Part shown: positions 18,441-27,550 of the stretch, piece after piece | How positions within the stretch are numbered: position 1 is the stretch's first letter | Layout: each line of letters begins with the position of its first letter | Source: Paludibacteraceae bacterium | Lineage (GTDB): Bacteria > Bacteroidota > Bacteroidia > Bacteroidales > Paludibacteraceae | DNA length: 64,000 bases | Assembly: GCA_017450685.1 (NCBI GenBank) | Contig: JAFSTB010000001.1 | Span: 1-64,000 of the forward strand | Direction: 5' to 3' | The notes under the pieces: model-generated | The model's input: only the letters and a program-made list of their open reading frames with translations | Told to the model about the DNA's origin: nothing | Database searches by the model: none | Translations under genes and position numbers: made by a program

Positions 18441-19352
18441 TTGAGTTGCAGAAGATTGATATTAAGCATACTGGCAACGATATATGTCGTTGTCTGTCAG
18501 TCGCAAGTGCTCTACGAGATCTCAGGTAACAGCACACAGGATAAGTCGTACCTCTTAGCCACCAACCGTCTGACCGACATCACCTTCTTAGACACTATAC
18601 CCAATGTCTTTAAGGTGTTTGGCAACTGCAACCGCGTAGTTACCGAGTTCGCAATGCAAGACTACGAAGCCTTAGCCGCACTCCGACAAGCAGCCATACT
18701 GCCTGACTCCGTCATACTAAGGAACTTCTACTCCGAAACTGACTACAACAATATCAACCAAGCACTTCAACTGACCTTGGGTATGGGGTTCGACCAAGTG
18801 GGACGAATGAGACCGGCATTCCTCACCGAGATGTATCGCAACGAACTGATGCGCAAATGGTTGGACTACAACGAACAACGGTCGATGGAAAACTTCTTCG
18901 AGAAAATAGCAGCGGAAAAAAATATCCCCGTTGAAGGATTAGACAACGTGGGAGAAACGATGTACATCCTCTTTGAAAGAGAACCGGTACACTGGCAGTG
19001 CGAAGAACTGAAAAAAGTGATTGACTACCCCGAAAGAGAAGTGAGACTGGAAAAAGACATCAAGAACATGTATCGCGAAGGTCGAATCAACGACATAGCC
19101 TATCTGCTCGTCAGTCCGGATAACCATACCTCACTCTCCTATTCCGACTACCAAGTATATGCCAAGCGCAACCTCGAATGGGTCAAACGATTAGCACCTT
19201 ACCTCAAAGAAGGTAAGACCTTCATCAACCTCAACGCTATATATATAGGTGGCGATAAAGGGTTGATAGCCTGCCTGCGTAATGCCGGCTACCGCGTCAG
19301 AGCCGTCAATAGAGGCAAATTAGTGATTGAAGAACAACCAAAAGAACAATAG
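18441..19352 (+). CDS. TraB/GumN family protein, degenerate active-site motifs
   Basis: 303 residues, starting at TTG (18441): an in-frame TGA lies two codons upstream and no in-frame ATG occurs near the hydrophobic signal segment (LILSILATIYVVV). The overall pattern, SYLLATNRLTDITFLD at the N-terminal end and LNAIYIGGDKGLIACLRNAGYRV at the C-terminal end, is that of TraB/GumN (Tiki-like) proteins. That family normally has two GxxH metal motifs; here the first reads ATNR and the second lacks His. It is therefore probably not a working metalloprotease. It precedes the GH13 gene by 2 bases, so the two are likely co-expressed. Confidence 0.75.
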   Translation: MSCRRLILSILATIYVVVCQSQVLYEISGNSTQDKSYLLATNRLTDITFLDTIPNVFKVFGNCNRVVTEFAMQDYEALAALRQAAILPDSVILRNFYSETDYNNINQALQLTLGMGFDQVGRMRPAFLTEMYRNELMRKWLDYNEQRSMENFFEKIAAEKNIPVEGLDNVGETMYILFEREPVHWQCEELKKVIDYPEREVRLEKDIKNMYREGRINDIAYLLVSPDNHTSLSYSDYQVYAKRNLEWVKRLAPYLKEGKTFINLNAIYIGGDKGLIACLRNAGYRVRAVNRGKLVIEEQPKEQ

Positions 19353-19354
19353 AT

Positions 19355-21409
19355 ATGAAAAAGGTTATTTTCCTTCTTTTATCGGCAATAGCACTTCTCT
19401 CTTGCCATAACAGTCAGAAGACCAAAGATATAGAAGTGACGAACCCCATTATGCCCATCCACTATACCGGTGGTGAGATGCAGATTGTACTCACCGACTA
19501 TCTGCCGTGGCTCAGCCAAGAAGAACTGCTGCTAATAACCAGCGATGAAGACCATTATATGGTGTTGGACATTGCCGAAGACGGTTCTTCAATCACCCTT
19601 ACCGGTGATAACACCCTCTCTTGCCTCACACTGAGCAACCAACAACAGCAATGGGACATACCCATAGTGCCACACCTGCCTAATCAACAAGCACTTATCT
19701 CCACCGCCGCCACCTCTAACACAGTGGATATAACACTTCGCGACACTACCGCCATCACACCGCAACTGATAGCCTTAGTGCAAGACCAACGCCTAAGCGA
19801 CAACCACATAACCTGTCACGAGGACGGACGCTCTTGGACTATCCACCTCACTAACACCATCAAAGGACGCTCCTTCCTGCGCGTCTATGCCGCCACTACC
19901 GACAAGATATACAACGACATACTCATCCCTCTTAACAACGGACAACCTATCCGACACACTGCCGAACTGTCAAGACACGACGACCAAGCACAAGTGCTCT
20001 ACTCCATCCTTATCGACCGCTTCGCCAACGGCAACAAAGAGAACGACTGGAAGATGAACTCACCCGAAGTGCTGGATATAGTTGATTATCAGGGTGGCGA
20101 CATTGCCGGCATAACACGCAAAATCAACGAAGGATATTTCGACCAATTAGGCATCACCACTCTATGGATCAGTCCCATCACACAAAACCCGTGGGACGCA
20201 TGGGGTTACTACCCCTTCCAACCCGCACAAGACAGTGGACTATATATCAATAAGTACGACCCGACCAAAGCCTATACCCGCTTCTCCGGCTACCACGGCT
20301 ATTGGCCTATCTACGCCACTGCCATCGATAAACGTTTAGGCACCGGCGAGGAACTGACACAGATGCTCGCCACTGCACACCGACACAATATGAACGTGGT
20401 CTTAGACTATGTTGCCAACCACATGCACATAGCCTCACCTACCCTGCAAGCACACCCCGATTGGCATACCGACTCTATCCTACCCGACGGACGACGTAAC
20501 TTCGAGTTATGGGACGATGCCAGACTCACCACATGGTTCGACAAACATATCCCCACTCTCGACCTCGAAAGAGAAGATGTCTATATGCCAATGACCGACT
20601 CCGCACTCTATTGGCTCGAAAACTACGACTTCGACGGTTTCCGTCACGATGCCTGCAAACATATCCCCGAATGTTATTGGCGCACCCTCACCCACAAAGC
20701 CGTCACACGCTTCCCCAACCGACATATATGGATGATAGGTGAAACCTACGGTTCGCCCGAACTGATTGGCACCTACGTCAAGACAGGTATGCTCAATGCA
20801 CAGTTCGACTTCAACGTCTATTTCACCGCACAGTCGGCTCTGTCAGGCATCATCAGTATGGCTACCATCGACCAAGTGGTAAGAGAATCGCTCTCAGCCT
20901 ACGGCGCACACCACACTATGGGTAATATCTCCGGCAACCACGACCAAGCACGTATCACCTCCGTCACCGGCGGTGCCATCCAGTCCGACGAAGATACTAA
21001 AGAGGCGGGGTGGACACGCGAAGTGGGGTTCGGCAGCAAAGAAAAGGCCCTTCGCAGTGCAATAGCTCTCGAAGTATTAAATATGACACTGCCCGGAATA
21101 CCGTGCATTTATCAGGGCGACGAGATAGCGGAAACAGGTGGCAACGACCCCGACAACAGACACCCCATGCGATTCGAACAACTAACGGAAGAAGAGACAC
21201 AATTCAAACAAAAAGTGCAGCAGTTGATACAAATACGCCGCAACAATATGGCTCTGCTATACGGCGATTATATACCACTGCAAGCCGACGCTAATAAACT
21301 GACCTTCATGCGAGTATATTTAGGCGAAACAATCTTCGTCTCCATCGACAGAAACGAAGGATGCACCATACTCGATAATGAAAACAATACGATATGGAGT
21401 GAGCAATGA
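19355..21409 (+). CDS. Secreted GH13 alpha-amylase family lipoprotein (neopullulanase-like)
   Basis: 684 residues. A lipoprotein signal (LLSC, Cys17) points to the outer or inner membrane face. After beta-rich N-terminal domains the GH13 barrel starts near residue 215 (YSILIDRFANGN). Catalytic residues are visible: nucleophile Asp432 in GFRHDACKH, acid/base Glu463 in MIGETYG and Asp530 in GNHDQARI; DYVANHMH is motif I. The long N-terminus and sequence style resemble SusA/neopullulanase or cyclomaltodextrinase, which cut alpha-1,4-glucans. It starts 2 bases after the TraB-like gene. Exact substrate is inferred from family only. Confidence 0.9.
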   Translation: MKKVIFLLLSAIALLSCHNSQKTKDIEVTNPIMPIHYTGGEMQIVLTDYLPWLSQEELLLITSDEDHYMVLDIAEDGSSITLTGDNTLSCLTLSNQQQQWDIPIVPHLPNQQALISTAATSNTVDITLRDTTAITPQLIALVQDQRLSDNHITCHEDGRSWTIHLTNTIKGRSFLRVYAATTDKIYNDILIPLNNGQPIRHTAELSRHDDQAQVLYSILIDRFANGNKENDWKMNSPEVLDIVDYQGGDIAGITRKINEGYFDQLGITTLWISPITQNPWDAWGYYPFQPAQDSGLYINKYDPTKAYTRFSGYHGYWPIYATAIDKRLGTGEELTQMLATAHRHNMNVVLDYVANHMHIASPTLQAHPDWHTDSILPDGRRNFELWDDARLTTWFDKHIPTLDLEREDVYMPMTDSALYWLENYDFDGFRHDACKHIPECYWRTLTHKAVTRFPNRHIWMIGETYGSPELIGTYVKTGMLNAQFDFNVYFTAQSALSGIISMATIDQVVRESLSAYGAHHTMGNISGNHDQARITSVTGGAIQSDEDTKEAGWTREVGFGSKEKALRSAIALEVLNMTLPGIPCIYQGDEIAETGGNDPDNRHPMRFEQLTEEETQFKQKVQQLIQIRRNNMALLYGDYIPLQADANKLTFMRVYLGETIFVSIDRNEGCTILDNENNTIWSEQ

Positions 21410-21423
21410 GGAGTTAGGAATAA

Positions 21424-21451
21424 GGAATGAGAAATGAGGAATGAGAAATGA
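21424..21451 (+). repeat. Perfect 14-base tandem duplication before the GH2-like gene
   Basis: The 14-base unit GGAATGAGAAATGA occurs twice in direct succession in the 53-base gap between the GH13 stop and the ATG at 21463. Each unit contains two ATGA sequences, so the leader carries several start-stop overlaps ahead of the true start. Confidence 0.9.
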
Positions 21452-21462
21452 AAGAGACTGAT

Positions 21463-23064
21463 ATGAAAAAGATTGCACTGATGATGTTGCTTGCACTGTG
21501 TATGGGTATGCAAGCACAAGGGACAACAAGTTGGATACCCTCCGACGGCTTACAAGTTCTCACCAACGCCATTGATGACAAAGGCAGAGGCAAGGTGACA
21601 ATAAAAGGCAGACTGACAGAGAAAGCCGAAAAGAAGATGAAAGCCGTGGTCGAGATATGGCAGGACCAACGGATGATTGTTCGCAAACAAACGAATGTCA
21701 ACCCGGGTGCAACCTTCTCCGTCAAATATACTCTGCTCAATGCCGACACTTGGAGAGCCGACAAACCGGCACTCTATAAAGCCGTCTATATTCTCTACGA
21801 CGGCAAAGAGCAGATAGATCAACAACAGACCACTTTTGCTTTCCGCACCTTCACACAAGACAATGAGAAAGGTCTCCTCTTAAATAATCAGCCTCTCAAA
21901 CTGCGTGGTTTCGTATGGCAAGAGAACCTGCCGTGGCTCAAGCGTATCAATACCGAATGCAAGAGAGCTATGCTTCATCGGATGCAAGAGATGGGGTGTA
22001 ACGCTCTGATGCTCAAAGTCTGCAAAGAGAATGACGACCTCTACGACATTGCCGACGAGATGGGCATACTGCTGCTTATTGACTTGTCTGGCAACGATGA
22101 ACAAACAATAAAAGAAACCGTCTATCGCCTTCGCAACCACCCCTCGGTGGTGATATGGACAGTAGGCGACCTCAGCCTCGAATGTTCGGACGAGGAAATG
22201 GATAACATCTGCCGTCTGACACAGTCGGTGCGCTCTGCCGACCAAACAAGGCTACTGACGGCAGGACTCAAACAAGTGGATAAACCTCTGAAAAAAGGAG
22301 TGATAGACACCTTAGATATAACAGCCCTTAACAACTGTCCCTTGCGTCTGTACGAAGCCTCACTCAAAACAAAGAAAAAGCAAGTGCTCAGTCTGAACGC
22401 CACCACATGGCAAGAGAAAGAAAGAGAAGCATATAAGCAACCGTGGTCGTTAGGACAACTCCTTCTTTCCGACCTTAATATGTTAGTGGCTCAGGCAGAC
22501 ACTTTCTTCCTCTACCGCAGTGAATGGAACAAACGCGATCATACCCTGCATCTCGCCACACACTGGACACGCAAAAAAGGCGAACATGTCATCGTACCCG
22601 TCTATACCGACTACCCGACAGTGGAACTGCAACTCAATGGCAAGAGTTTAGGCAAAGAGCCGAAAAAAATATGGCAAGTGCCTTACCAAGAAGGTACACT
22701 CACCGCTATCGCCTACAATAACAACGGCAAAGAAGTGCAACGCACCACACTGCAAACAGCCGACAAACCGATAATGGTGGAAGCAATTGCGCAAACCTTA
22801 GGGAACTTGAGCATAACTCAGTTAAGAGTGCTGGATAAAGACCAAAACATCTGTTCCAACTTCCTTCAGACAGTGAACATCAGTCTTGAAGGTGACGGCA
22901 CTATATTGGGTTACACCGACGGTATCCGTTACACCTCAGTGGAAGCATCGCAAGCCGCTATCACTCTGAAAGAAGGTCATGCCACCGTTATCATCGACGG
23001 CAACGGCACACTCAAAGCCAAAGCCAATAGCCTCATTGGCAGCAAAGTGTTTATCAACCACTAA
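21463..23064 (+). CDS. GH2-like secreted protein lacking the acid/base glutamate
   Basis: 533 residues from MKKIALMMLL (signal peptide ending near MQAQG). The region around 130-330 resembles the TIM barrel of glycoside hydrolase family 2: LLLNNQPLKLRGFVWQ, MQEMGCNALML and RNHPSVVIW. Where GH2 enzymes read GNE with the acid/base Glu, this protein has G235-D236-L237. The barrel is also short. C-terminal beta domains with VELQLNGKSLGK follow. It may be a non-catalytic binding protein or an enzyme with shifted chemistry. It lies between two GH13 genes on the same strand. Confidence 0.75.
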   Translation: MKKIALMMLLALCMGMQAQGTTSWIPSDGLQVLTNAIDDKGRGKVTIKGRLTEKAEKKMKAVVEIWQDQRMIVRKQTNVNPGATFSVKYTLLNADTWRADKPALYKAVYILYDGKEQIDQQQTTFAFRTFTQDNEKGLLLNNQPLKLRGFVWQENLPWLKRINTECKRAMLHRMQEMGCNALMLKVCKENDDLYDIADEMGILLLIDLSGNDEQTIKETVYRLRNHPSVVIWTVGDLSLECSDEEMDNICRLTQSVRSADQTRLLTAGLKQVDKPLKKGVIDTLDITALNNCPLRLYEASLKTKKKQVLSLNATTWQEKEREAYKQPWSLGQLLLSDLNMLVAQADTFFLYRSEWNKRDHTLHLATHWTRKKGEHVIVPVYTDYPTVELQLNGKSLGKEPKKIWQVPYQEGTLTAIAYNNNGKEVQRTTLQTADKPIMVEAIAQTLGNLSITQLRVLDKDQNICSNFLQTVNISLEGDGTILGYTDGIRYTSVEASQAAITLKEGHATVIIDGNGTLKAKANSLIGSKVFINH

Positions 23065-23108
23065 CGCATTCACTATCATATATTATATCCTTTTAATTAC
23101 GAATAAGA

Positions 23109-24554
23109 ATGAAACACACATTTTCATTTGCGCTCTGCGCACTTCTTTCACTCGTTCTTGTCGGTTGCTGCTGCAAGCAAACCGAATGTGAGAACGGCAG
23201 ACACGTCTCTTGGGCTTACGATGCCACTATCTACGAACTCAACACCCGCCAACTGACGGAGGAAGGTACGTTCCAAGCCGCAGAAAAAGAACTGCCACGC
23301 CTCAGAGAAATGGGCGTGGACATCATCTGGGTTATGCCATGCCAACCAATAGGACAACTGACAAGAAAAGGCAGTTTAGGCAGCTACTACTCTATCATCG
23401 ACTACTGCCAAATCAACCCTGAGTTTGGTACACGCGCCGACTTCGAGCATTTCCTCGACAAGGCTCATAAGTTGGGCTTCAAGGTTATCCTCGACTGGGT
23501 GGCTAACCATACCGCTCCCGACAGCGAATGGACCAAAAACGAAGGTTGGCACTATCGCGACAGCCTGGGCAACCTGATGGTTCAATACGACTGGACCGAC
23601 ATCTCCAAACTCAACTACTACAATCAAGATATGCGCCAAGCCATGCTGGCTTGCATGCAATGGTGGATGGACAGCATCGGTATAGACGGCTTCCGTTGCG
23701 ACGTGGCAGGTGAAGTGCCAACCGACTTCTGGAACGACGCAATGGCTACACTCAGACAAAACCACCCAGATATGTTCACCTTGGCTGAAGATGAAGATAA
23801 GGCTCAAGAACTGACCGAGACCGCTTTCGATATGTACTACGGCTGGACTCTCCACCACCTGATGAACGATGTGGCACAAGGTAAGAAGACAGTGGACGAC
23901 CTGTGGGACTACTTCTGCCGCACCGATACCACTATTCGCCGAGAAGCCATTCGTATGAACTTCACCTCCAACCACGACGAGAACTCTTGGAACGGCACCG
24001 AATATGAGCGTATGGGCGATGCAGCACACCTTATGGCTGCCTTCACTTACGTCGTTCCCGGTATGCCGATGATCTATACAGGTCAACCCAGCGGCAACCA
24101 CCATAGACTGGCTTTCTTCGAAAAAGACCTCATCGACAGAGTGGCTGACGCTCCCGAATATGCTATGTATCAGCAACTCAACGCTTTCCGCAAAGCCAAC
24201 CGCGCCTTGCGTAGCAATGAGAAAGGGGCTCCGATGATGCGACTCGATGCCGACAACAACAATATCTTCGCTTGCGTACGCTCTTACAACATTCCTTGCT
24301 GCAACCAACAAAAACAATGCGAAGCAAAAGAGCAATGCACAAATGAGAAAAAACAATGTTGTCACCACAACAAATGCAAGAAGGAGAACACCGTTGTGGC
24401 TGTGATGAATATGTCCGGCGAGGAACAGACGGTAACAGTGCAGTTGGGTGACTTCGCCGGCACATATAGCACTATTGATGGCGAAAAGACAGAACTTGCT
24501 GAACAAGAGACCCTCACACTCCAACCTTGGGAATATCGCCTGCTGGCTAAATAA
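23109..24554 (+). CDS. GH13 alpha-amylase family lipoprotein with Cys-rich insert
   Basis: 481 residues. Signal peptide with lipobox LVGC (Cys20), then CC and a further Cys27. The barrel carries motif I ILDWVANHTA, nucleophile Asp198 in GFRCDVAGE, acid/base Glu227 in TLAEDEDK and Asp290 in SNHDENSW, so it should be active on alpha-glucans. In the C-terminal beta domain, residues about 397-427 form an unusual insert with seven Cys among many Lys, Gln and Asn, between VRSYN and VVAVMN. The insert is not part of the fold I know for this family. It is the last gene of the TraB-GH13-GH2-like-GH13 cluster. Confidence 0.9.
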   Translation: MKHTFSFALCALLSLVLVGCCCKQTECENGRHVSWAYDATIYELNTRQLTEEGTFQAAEKELPRLREMGVDIIWVMPCQPIGQLTRKGSLGSYYSIIDYCQINPEFGTRADFEHFLDKAHKLGFKVILDWVANHTAPDSEWTKNEGWHYRDSLGNLMVQYDWTDISKLNYYNQDMRQAMLACMQWWMDSIGIDGFRCDVAGEVPTDFWNDAMATLRQNHPDMFTLAEDEDKAQELTETAFDMYYGWTLHHLMNDVAQGKKTVDDLWDYFCRTDTTIRREAIRMNFTSNHDENSWNGTEYERMGDAAHLMAAFTYVVPGMPMIYTGQPSGNHHRLAFFEKDLIDRVADAPEYAMYQQLNAFRKANRALRSNEKGAPMMRLDADNNNIFACVRSYNIPCCNQQKQCEAKEQCTNEKKQCCHHNKCKKENTVVAVMNMSGEEQTVTVQLGDFAGTYSTIDGEKTELAEQETLTLQPWEYRLLAK

Positions 24555-24602
24555 GACATAAGTCTGATTTCCCGTATGGTTCTTCCTTAAACTTTTGCGT
24601 AG

Positions 24603-25436
24603 ATGATAGTTTTTCCCAACGCAAAGATCAACCTTGGTTTGCACGTGGTACGCCGTCGTTCAGACGGCTACCACGACTTGCAAACCTTGTTTTATCCAGT
24701 CTTAGGTCTTAACGACGAGTTAGAGATAGAAACAACACAAGGCGATGATATACAGTTTAGTAACGATGGCATAGAGATTGATTGCAATGCCGAAGATAAT
24801 CTGATAGTGCGTTGCTATCGCTCAATGAAAGAGCATTATCCTTCCATTGGTGGTGTCAGTGTTCGTCTGAGCAAACATATCCCTTTCGGTGCAGGATTAG
24901 GTGGTGGCAGCAGCGATGCCGCCTTTATGGCTAAAGCCCTGAACGCGATGTATGACTTGCACCTTAATAACGAACAACTGTCGGCTCTTGTTCGTCCTTT
25001 AGGTGCCGACTGTCCTTTCTTCATCTACAACACCCCTTGTTGGGCACGTGGCATAGGTGATCTACTGACCCCTACTCCTTTGCGCCTCAATGGCTATTTT
25101 CTGCTTATGCTCAAACCGCCTTTCCCTGTCAGCACACGCACCGCTTATGCAGGTATGCAACCCACCGGCACCGAACAACAGTGGCAAGCAGACGGTAGCG
25201 ACTGGCTTACCTATACCAACGATTTTGAAACCACAGTCTTCCAACAATTCCCGCTGCTGGCAGAGATAAAAAGCCGACTATTGGCTTCCGGTGCCAACTA
25301 CGCCGCTATGTCAGGCAGCGGTAGCACCATCTTCGCTCTGTTCGATAAACAGACCCTCAACAGGAACAAACAACAAGTTGAAGAGGTGAAGAACGACTTC
25401 AGCCAAATGATTATCTATCAAGGCTATATACAGTAA
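24603..25436 (+). CDS. ispE: 4-diphosphocytidyl-2-C-methyl-D-erythritol kinase
   Basis: 277 residues. NAKINLGLHV at the N-terminus and the ATP-binding GHMP motif PFGAGLGGGSSDAAF near residue 100 are typical, as is the C-terminal MSGSGSTIFALF. The enzyme phosphorylates CDP-methylerythritol in the MEP route to isoprenoids, in the cytoplasm. It stands alone between the secreted amylase cluster and the mannan locus, which is likely where two transcription units meet. A TTTTGCG sequence just before the ATG resembles a -7 box but has no clear partner. Confidence 0.96.
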   Translation: MIVFPNAKINLGLHVVRRRSDGYHDLQTLFYPVLGLNDELEIETTQGDDIQFSNDGIEIDCNAEDNLIVRCYRSMKEHYPSIGGVSVRLSKHIPFGAGLGGGSSDAAFMAKALNAMYDLHLNNEQLSALVRPLGADCPFFIYNTPCWARGIGDLLTPTPLRLNGYFLLMLKPPFPVSTRTAYAGMQPTGTEQQWQADGSDWLTYTNDFETTVFQQFPLLAEIKSRLLASGANYAAMSGSGSTIFALFDKQTLNRNKQQVEEVKNDFSQMIIYQGYIQ

Positions 25437-25467
25437 TCCCATCCGCTTATTTTGTAATTTAATTTTT

Positions 25468-26349
25468 ATGAAAGAAGACATCATACAAGAGATAACTCCG
25501 CTTGAGAAGCACGATTTTATGTATGTGGCAGACAGGCGTAAAGCGGAGTTTGACTATCCTATGCATTGGCACGACCTGTTCGAACTCAACTACGTGGAGA
25601 ACGCTGAAGGTTGTGAACGCATAGTGGGTGACTCGGTAGAGACGATAGGCAACTACGACCTCGTGTTGGTCACCTCACCCTCACTGGTTCATTCGTGGAT
25701 GCAGAACGACGACAAGAAAAGAGACATACATGAGATTACCATTCAGTTCGCTCTTGACTATGAAAATAGTCCGTTTTTCGACTCCAACCCCATGCGCTCC
25801 ATCAAGCAGATGTTCATTCGCGCACAACGTGGTCTGGCTTTCCCTATGCCCGCTATTATGACCGTCTATGACCGTCTTGTTCACCTAAGCGAAATAAAAG
25901 AAGGGTTCTTGGCATTAGTGGAACTGTTTCATATCTTGTATGCGCTGTCTAAGTTTGACGATGCTCGCGAACTGTCCACATCCACTTTTGCCAATGCCAC
26001 TCATCGATCGGACGACGGACGAATAGTGACTGTAAAAGACTATATACTTGACCATTATCGTGAGGAGATACGTTTGGAGCAGTTGAGCCGTATGGTGTCG
26101 ATGTCACCCACCGCTTTCTCCCGTTTCTTCAAGCAGCGCACCGGCAAGACCTTAGCCGAATACATAGTGAATGTACGTTTAGGTCACGCCGCCAGACAAC
26201 TGATTGATACCAAAGAGCCGGTATCACAAATCTGCTACGATTGCGGATTCAATACTCTGAGCAATTTCAACCGCCTTTTCCGACTCAGACGCGGCTGCTC
26301 CCCAACCGAATTTAGAGATAAATATGCCAAAACCAAGGTAATAGTTTAA
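25468..26349 (+). CDS. AraC family regulator of the mannan locus
   Basis: 293 residues. The N-terminal cupin-like sensor domain has the pattern HWHDLFELNYV; the C-terminal domain has the two helix-turn-helix motifs of AraC proteins, ending DCGFNTLSNFNRLFRLRRGCSPTEFR. It most likely senses a mannan-derived sugar and turns on the genes starting 72 bases downstream, because it lies at the head of the locus in the same orientation. Direct evidence of the inducer is absent. Confidence 0.9.
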   Translation: MKEDIIQEITPLEKHDFMYVADRRKAEFDYPMHWHDLFELNYVENAEGCERIVGDSVETIGNYDLVLVTSPSLVHSWMQNDDKKRDIHEITIQFALDYENSPFFDSNPMRSIKQMFIRAQRGLAFPMPAIMTVYDRLVHLSEIKEGFLALVELFHILYALSKFDDARELSTSTFANATHRSDDGRIVTVKDYILDHYREEIRLEQLSRMVSMSPTAFSRFFKQRTGKTLAEYIVNVRLGHAARQLIDTKEPVSQICYDCGFNTLSNFNRLFRLRRGCSPTEFRDKYAKTKVIV

Positions 26350-26390
26350 CATCTGCTAAAATTGTGGTAGGCTAAAGCATTAAATGGCTG

Positions 26391-26398
26391 TAATTTTG
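26391..26398 (+). promoter_or_regulatory. Likely -7 box ahead of the GH26 mannanase gene
   Basis: TAATTTTG matches the TAnnTTTG -7 element 23 bases before the ATG at 26422. No TTTG is found at the usual distance; the nearest candidate, ATTG at 26361, is 26 bases away. A poor -33 element fits a promoter that needs the AraC activator. Confidence 0.55.
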
Positions 26399-26421
26399 CA
26401 GCGTGTTTTAATGCTTTTGCT

Positions 26422-27534
26422 ATGAAGAGATACCACCTTTTGTTTACAGCGATGTTGCTAATGTCGGCAGGTTGCACTCAAGCGAGTGCTCCTGAGGCAG
26501 AGCAGCAGCGCGTTTCTTTTTCTTTATGTAATCCGTCAGCCACAGCCGAGACTCAACAGTTATGGCAAGCGTTGTGCAGTCAGTACGGCAAGAAAACGTT
26601 GTCGGGCGTGGTGGCCAATGTGGATTGGAACACACGCGAGACAGAGAACGTGTTGGCGTGGACCGGTAAGTACCCTGCCCTCAACGTCTTCGATTTCATC
26701 AATATCCATGCCTCCAAGGATGTCAATCCGAGCGGTTGGTTGGACTATTCCGACCTTTCCCCCGTTGTTGAATGGCATAATGCCGGTGGCGTGGTAGGCT
26801 GTATGTGGCACTGGCAGGTGAAAGCCAACGACGGTGTCAACTACACTTGTTCACCGGGAATAGAAGCCAACAAAACAGCATTTGACGCCTCTAAACTCAA
26901 CGACCCTAATTCGGCTGAATATAAGCAGATTGTGCATGACATCGACCAAGTGGCAGGTTACTTGAAGAAGATGCAGAAACAGGGTATCACCGTTGTATGG
27001 CGACCGCTACACGAGGCAGCCGGCAATATATATGAATTCAAAGGCGGTCAGCCGTGGTTCTGGTGGGGTGCACAAGGTGCGGAAGCATACAAAGCCTTAT
27101 GGCGATTTATGTATGAGCGTATGGTTAACTATCACAAACTCAACAATCTTATATGGGTATGGACATCGCAGACGGGCGACAAAGAGTGGTATCCGGGTGC
27201 AGACGTGGTGGATATAATAGGCAGGGATAACTATTACGCTTTGCAGTATCCGCTCAAAAAGGAGTTTGACTATTTGAGTCAGACCTACCCCGACAAGATG
27301 ATCTGTCTTGCTGAGTGTGGCAACGGCGATGAGGTGGATATGTCACTGTGGTCGGATATATGGTCGGAAGGAAGTCGCTGGGCTTGGTTTATGACGTGGT
27401 ACGACTACAGTTACAACAACGGCTCGAGTCAAGACCACCGATTCGCAGGCGAACAATGGTGGAAAGATGCAATGAACAGCGGCGTGGTTATCGACCGCGA
27501 CGAGATAAAGAAACTGATGGAGAATAGGTTTTAG
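26422..27534 (+). CDS. GH26 beta-mannanase, lipoprotein
   Basis: 370 residues with lipobox MSAGC (Cys18). The GH26 barrel fills the rest: the acid/base is Glu198 in WRPLHEAAGN and the nucleophile Glu298 in CLAECGNG; QPWFWWG follows the acid/base as in other family members. The enzyme hydrolyses beta-1,4-mannosidic bonds in mannan, galactomannan or glucomannan. As a lipoprotein ahead of susC/susD it could sit at the cell surface and feed the importer, or at the periplasmic face; the lipoprotein export signal is not clear. Bacteroides fragilis has a comparable GH26, phosphorylase, transporter and epimerase set. Confidence 0.95.
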   Translation: MKRYHLLFTAMLLMSAGCTQASAPEAEQQRVSFSLCNPSATAETQQLWQALCSQYGKKTLSGVVANVDWNTRETENVLAWTGKYPALNVFDFINIHASKDVNPSGWLDYSDLSPVVEWHNAGGVVGCMWHWQVKANDGVNYTCSPGIEANKTAFDASKLNDPNSAEYKQIVHDIDQVAGYLKKMQKQGITVVWRPLHEAAGNIYEFKGGQPWFWWGAQGAEAYKALWRFMYERMVNYHKLNNLIWVWTSQTGDKEWYPGADVVDIIGRDNYYALQYPLKKEFDYLSQTYPDKMICLAECGNGDEVDMSLWSDIWSEGSRWAWFMTWYDYSYNNGSSQDHRFAGEQWWKDAMNSGVVIDRDEIKKLMENRF

Positions 27535-27550
27535 TTGAAAGTTGAGAGTT

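Noticed and set aside
23376..24644. 422-codon open frame on the minus strand
   Set aside because: It is antisense to the second GH13 gene, whose catalytic motifs are intact; composition is atypical.
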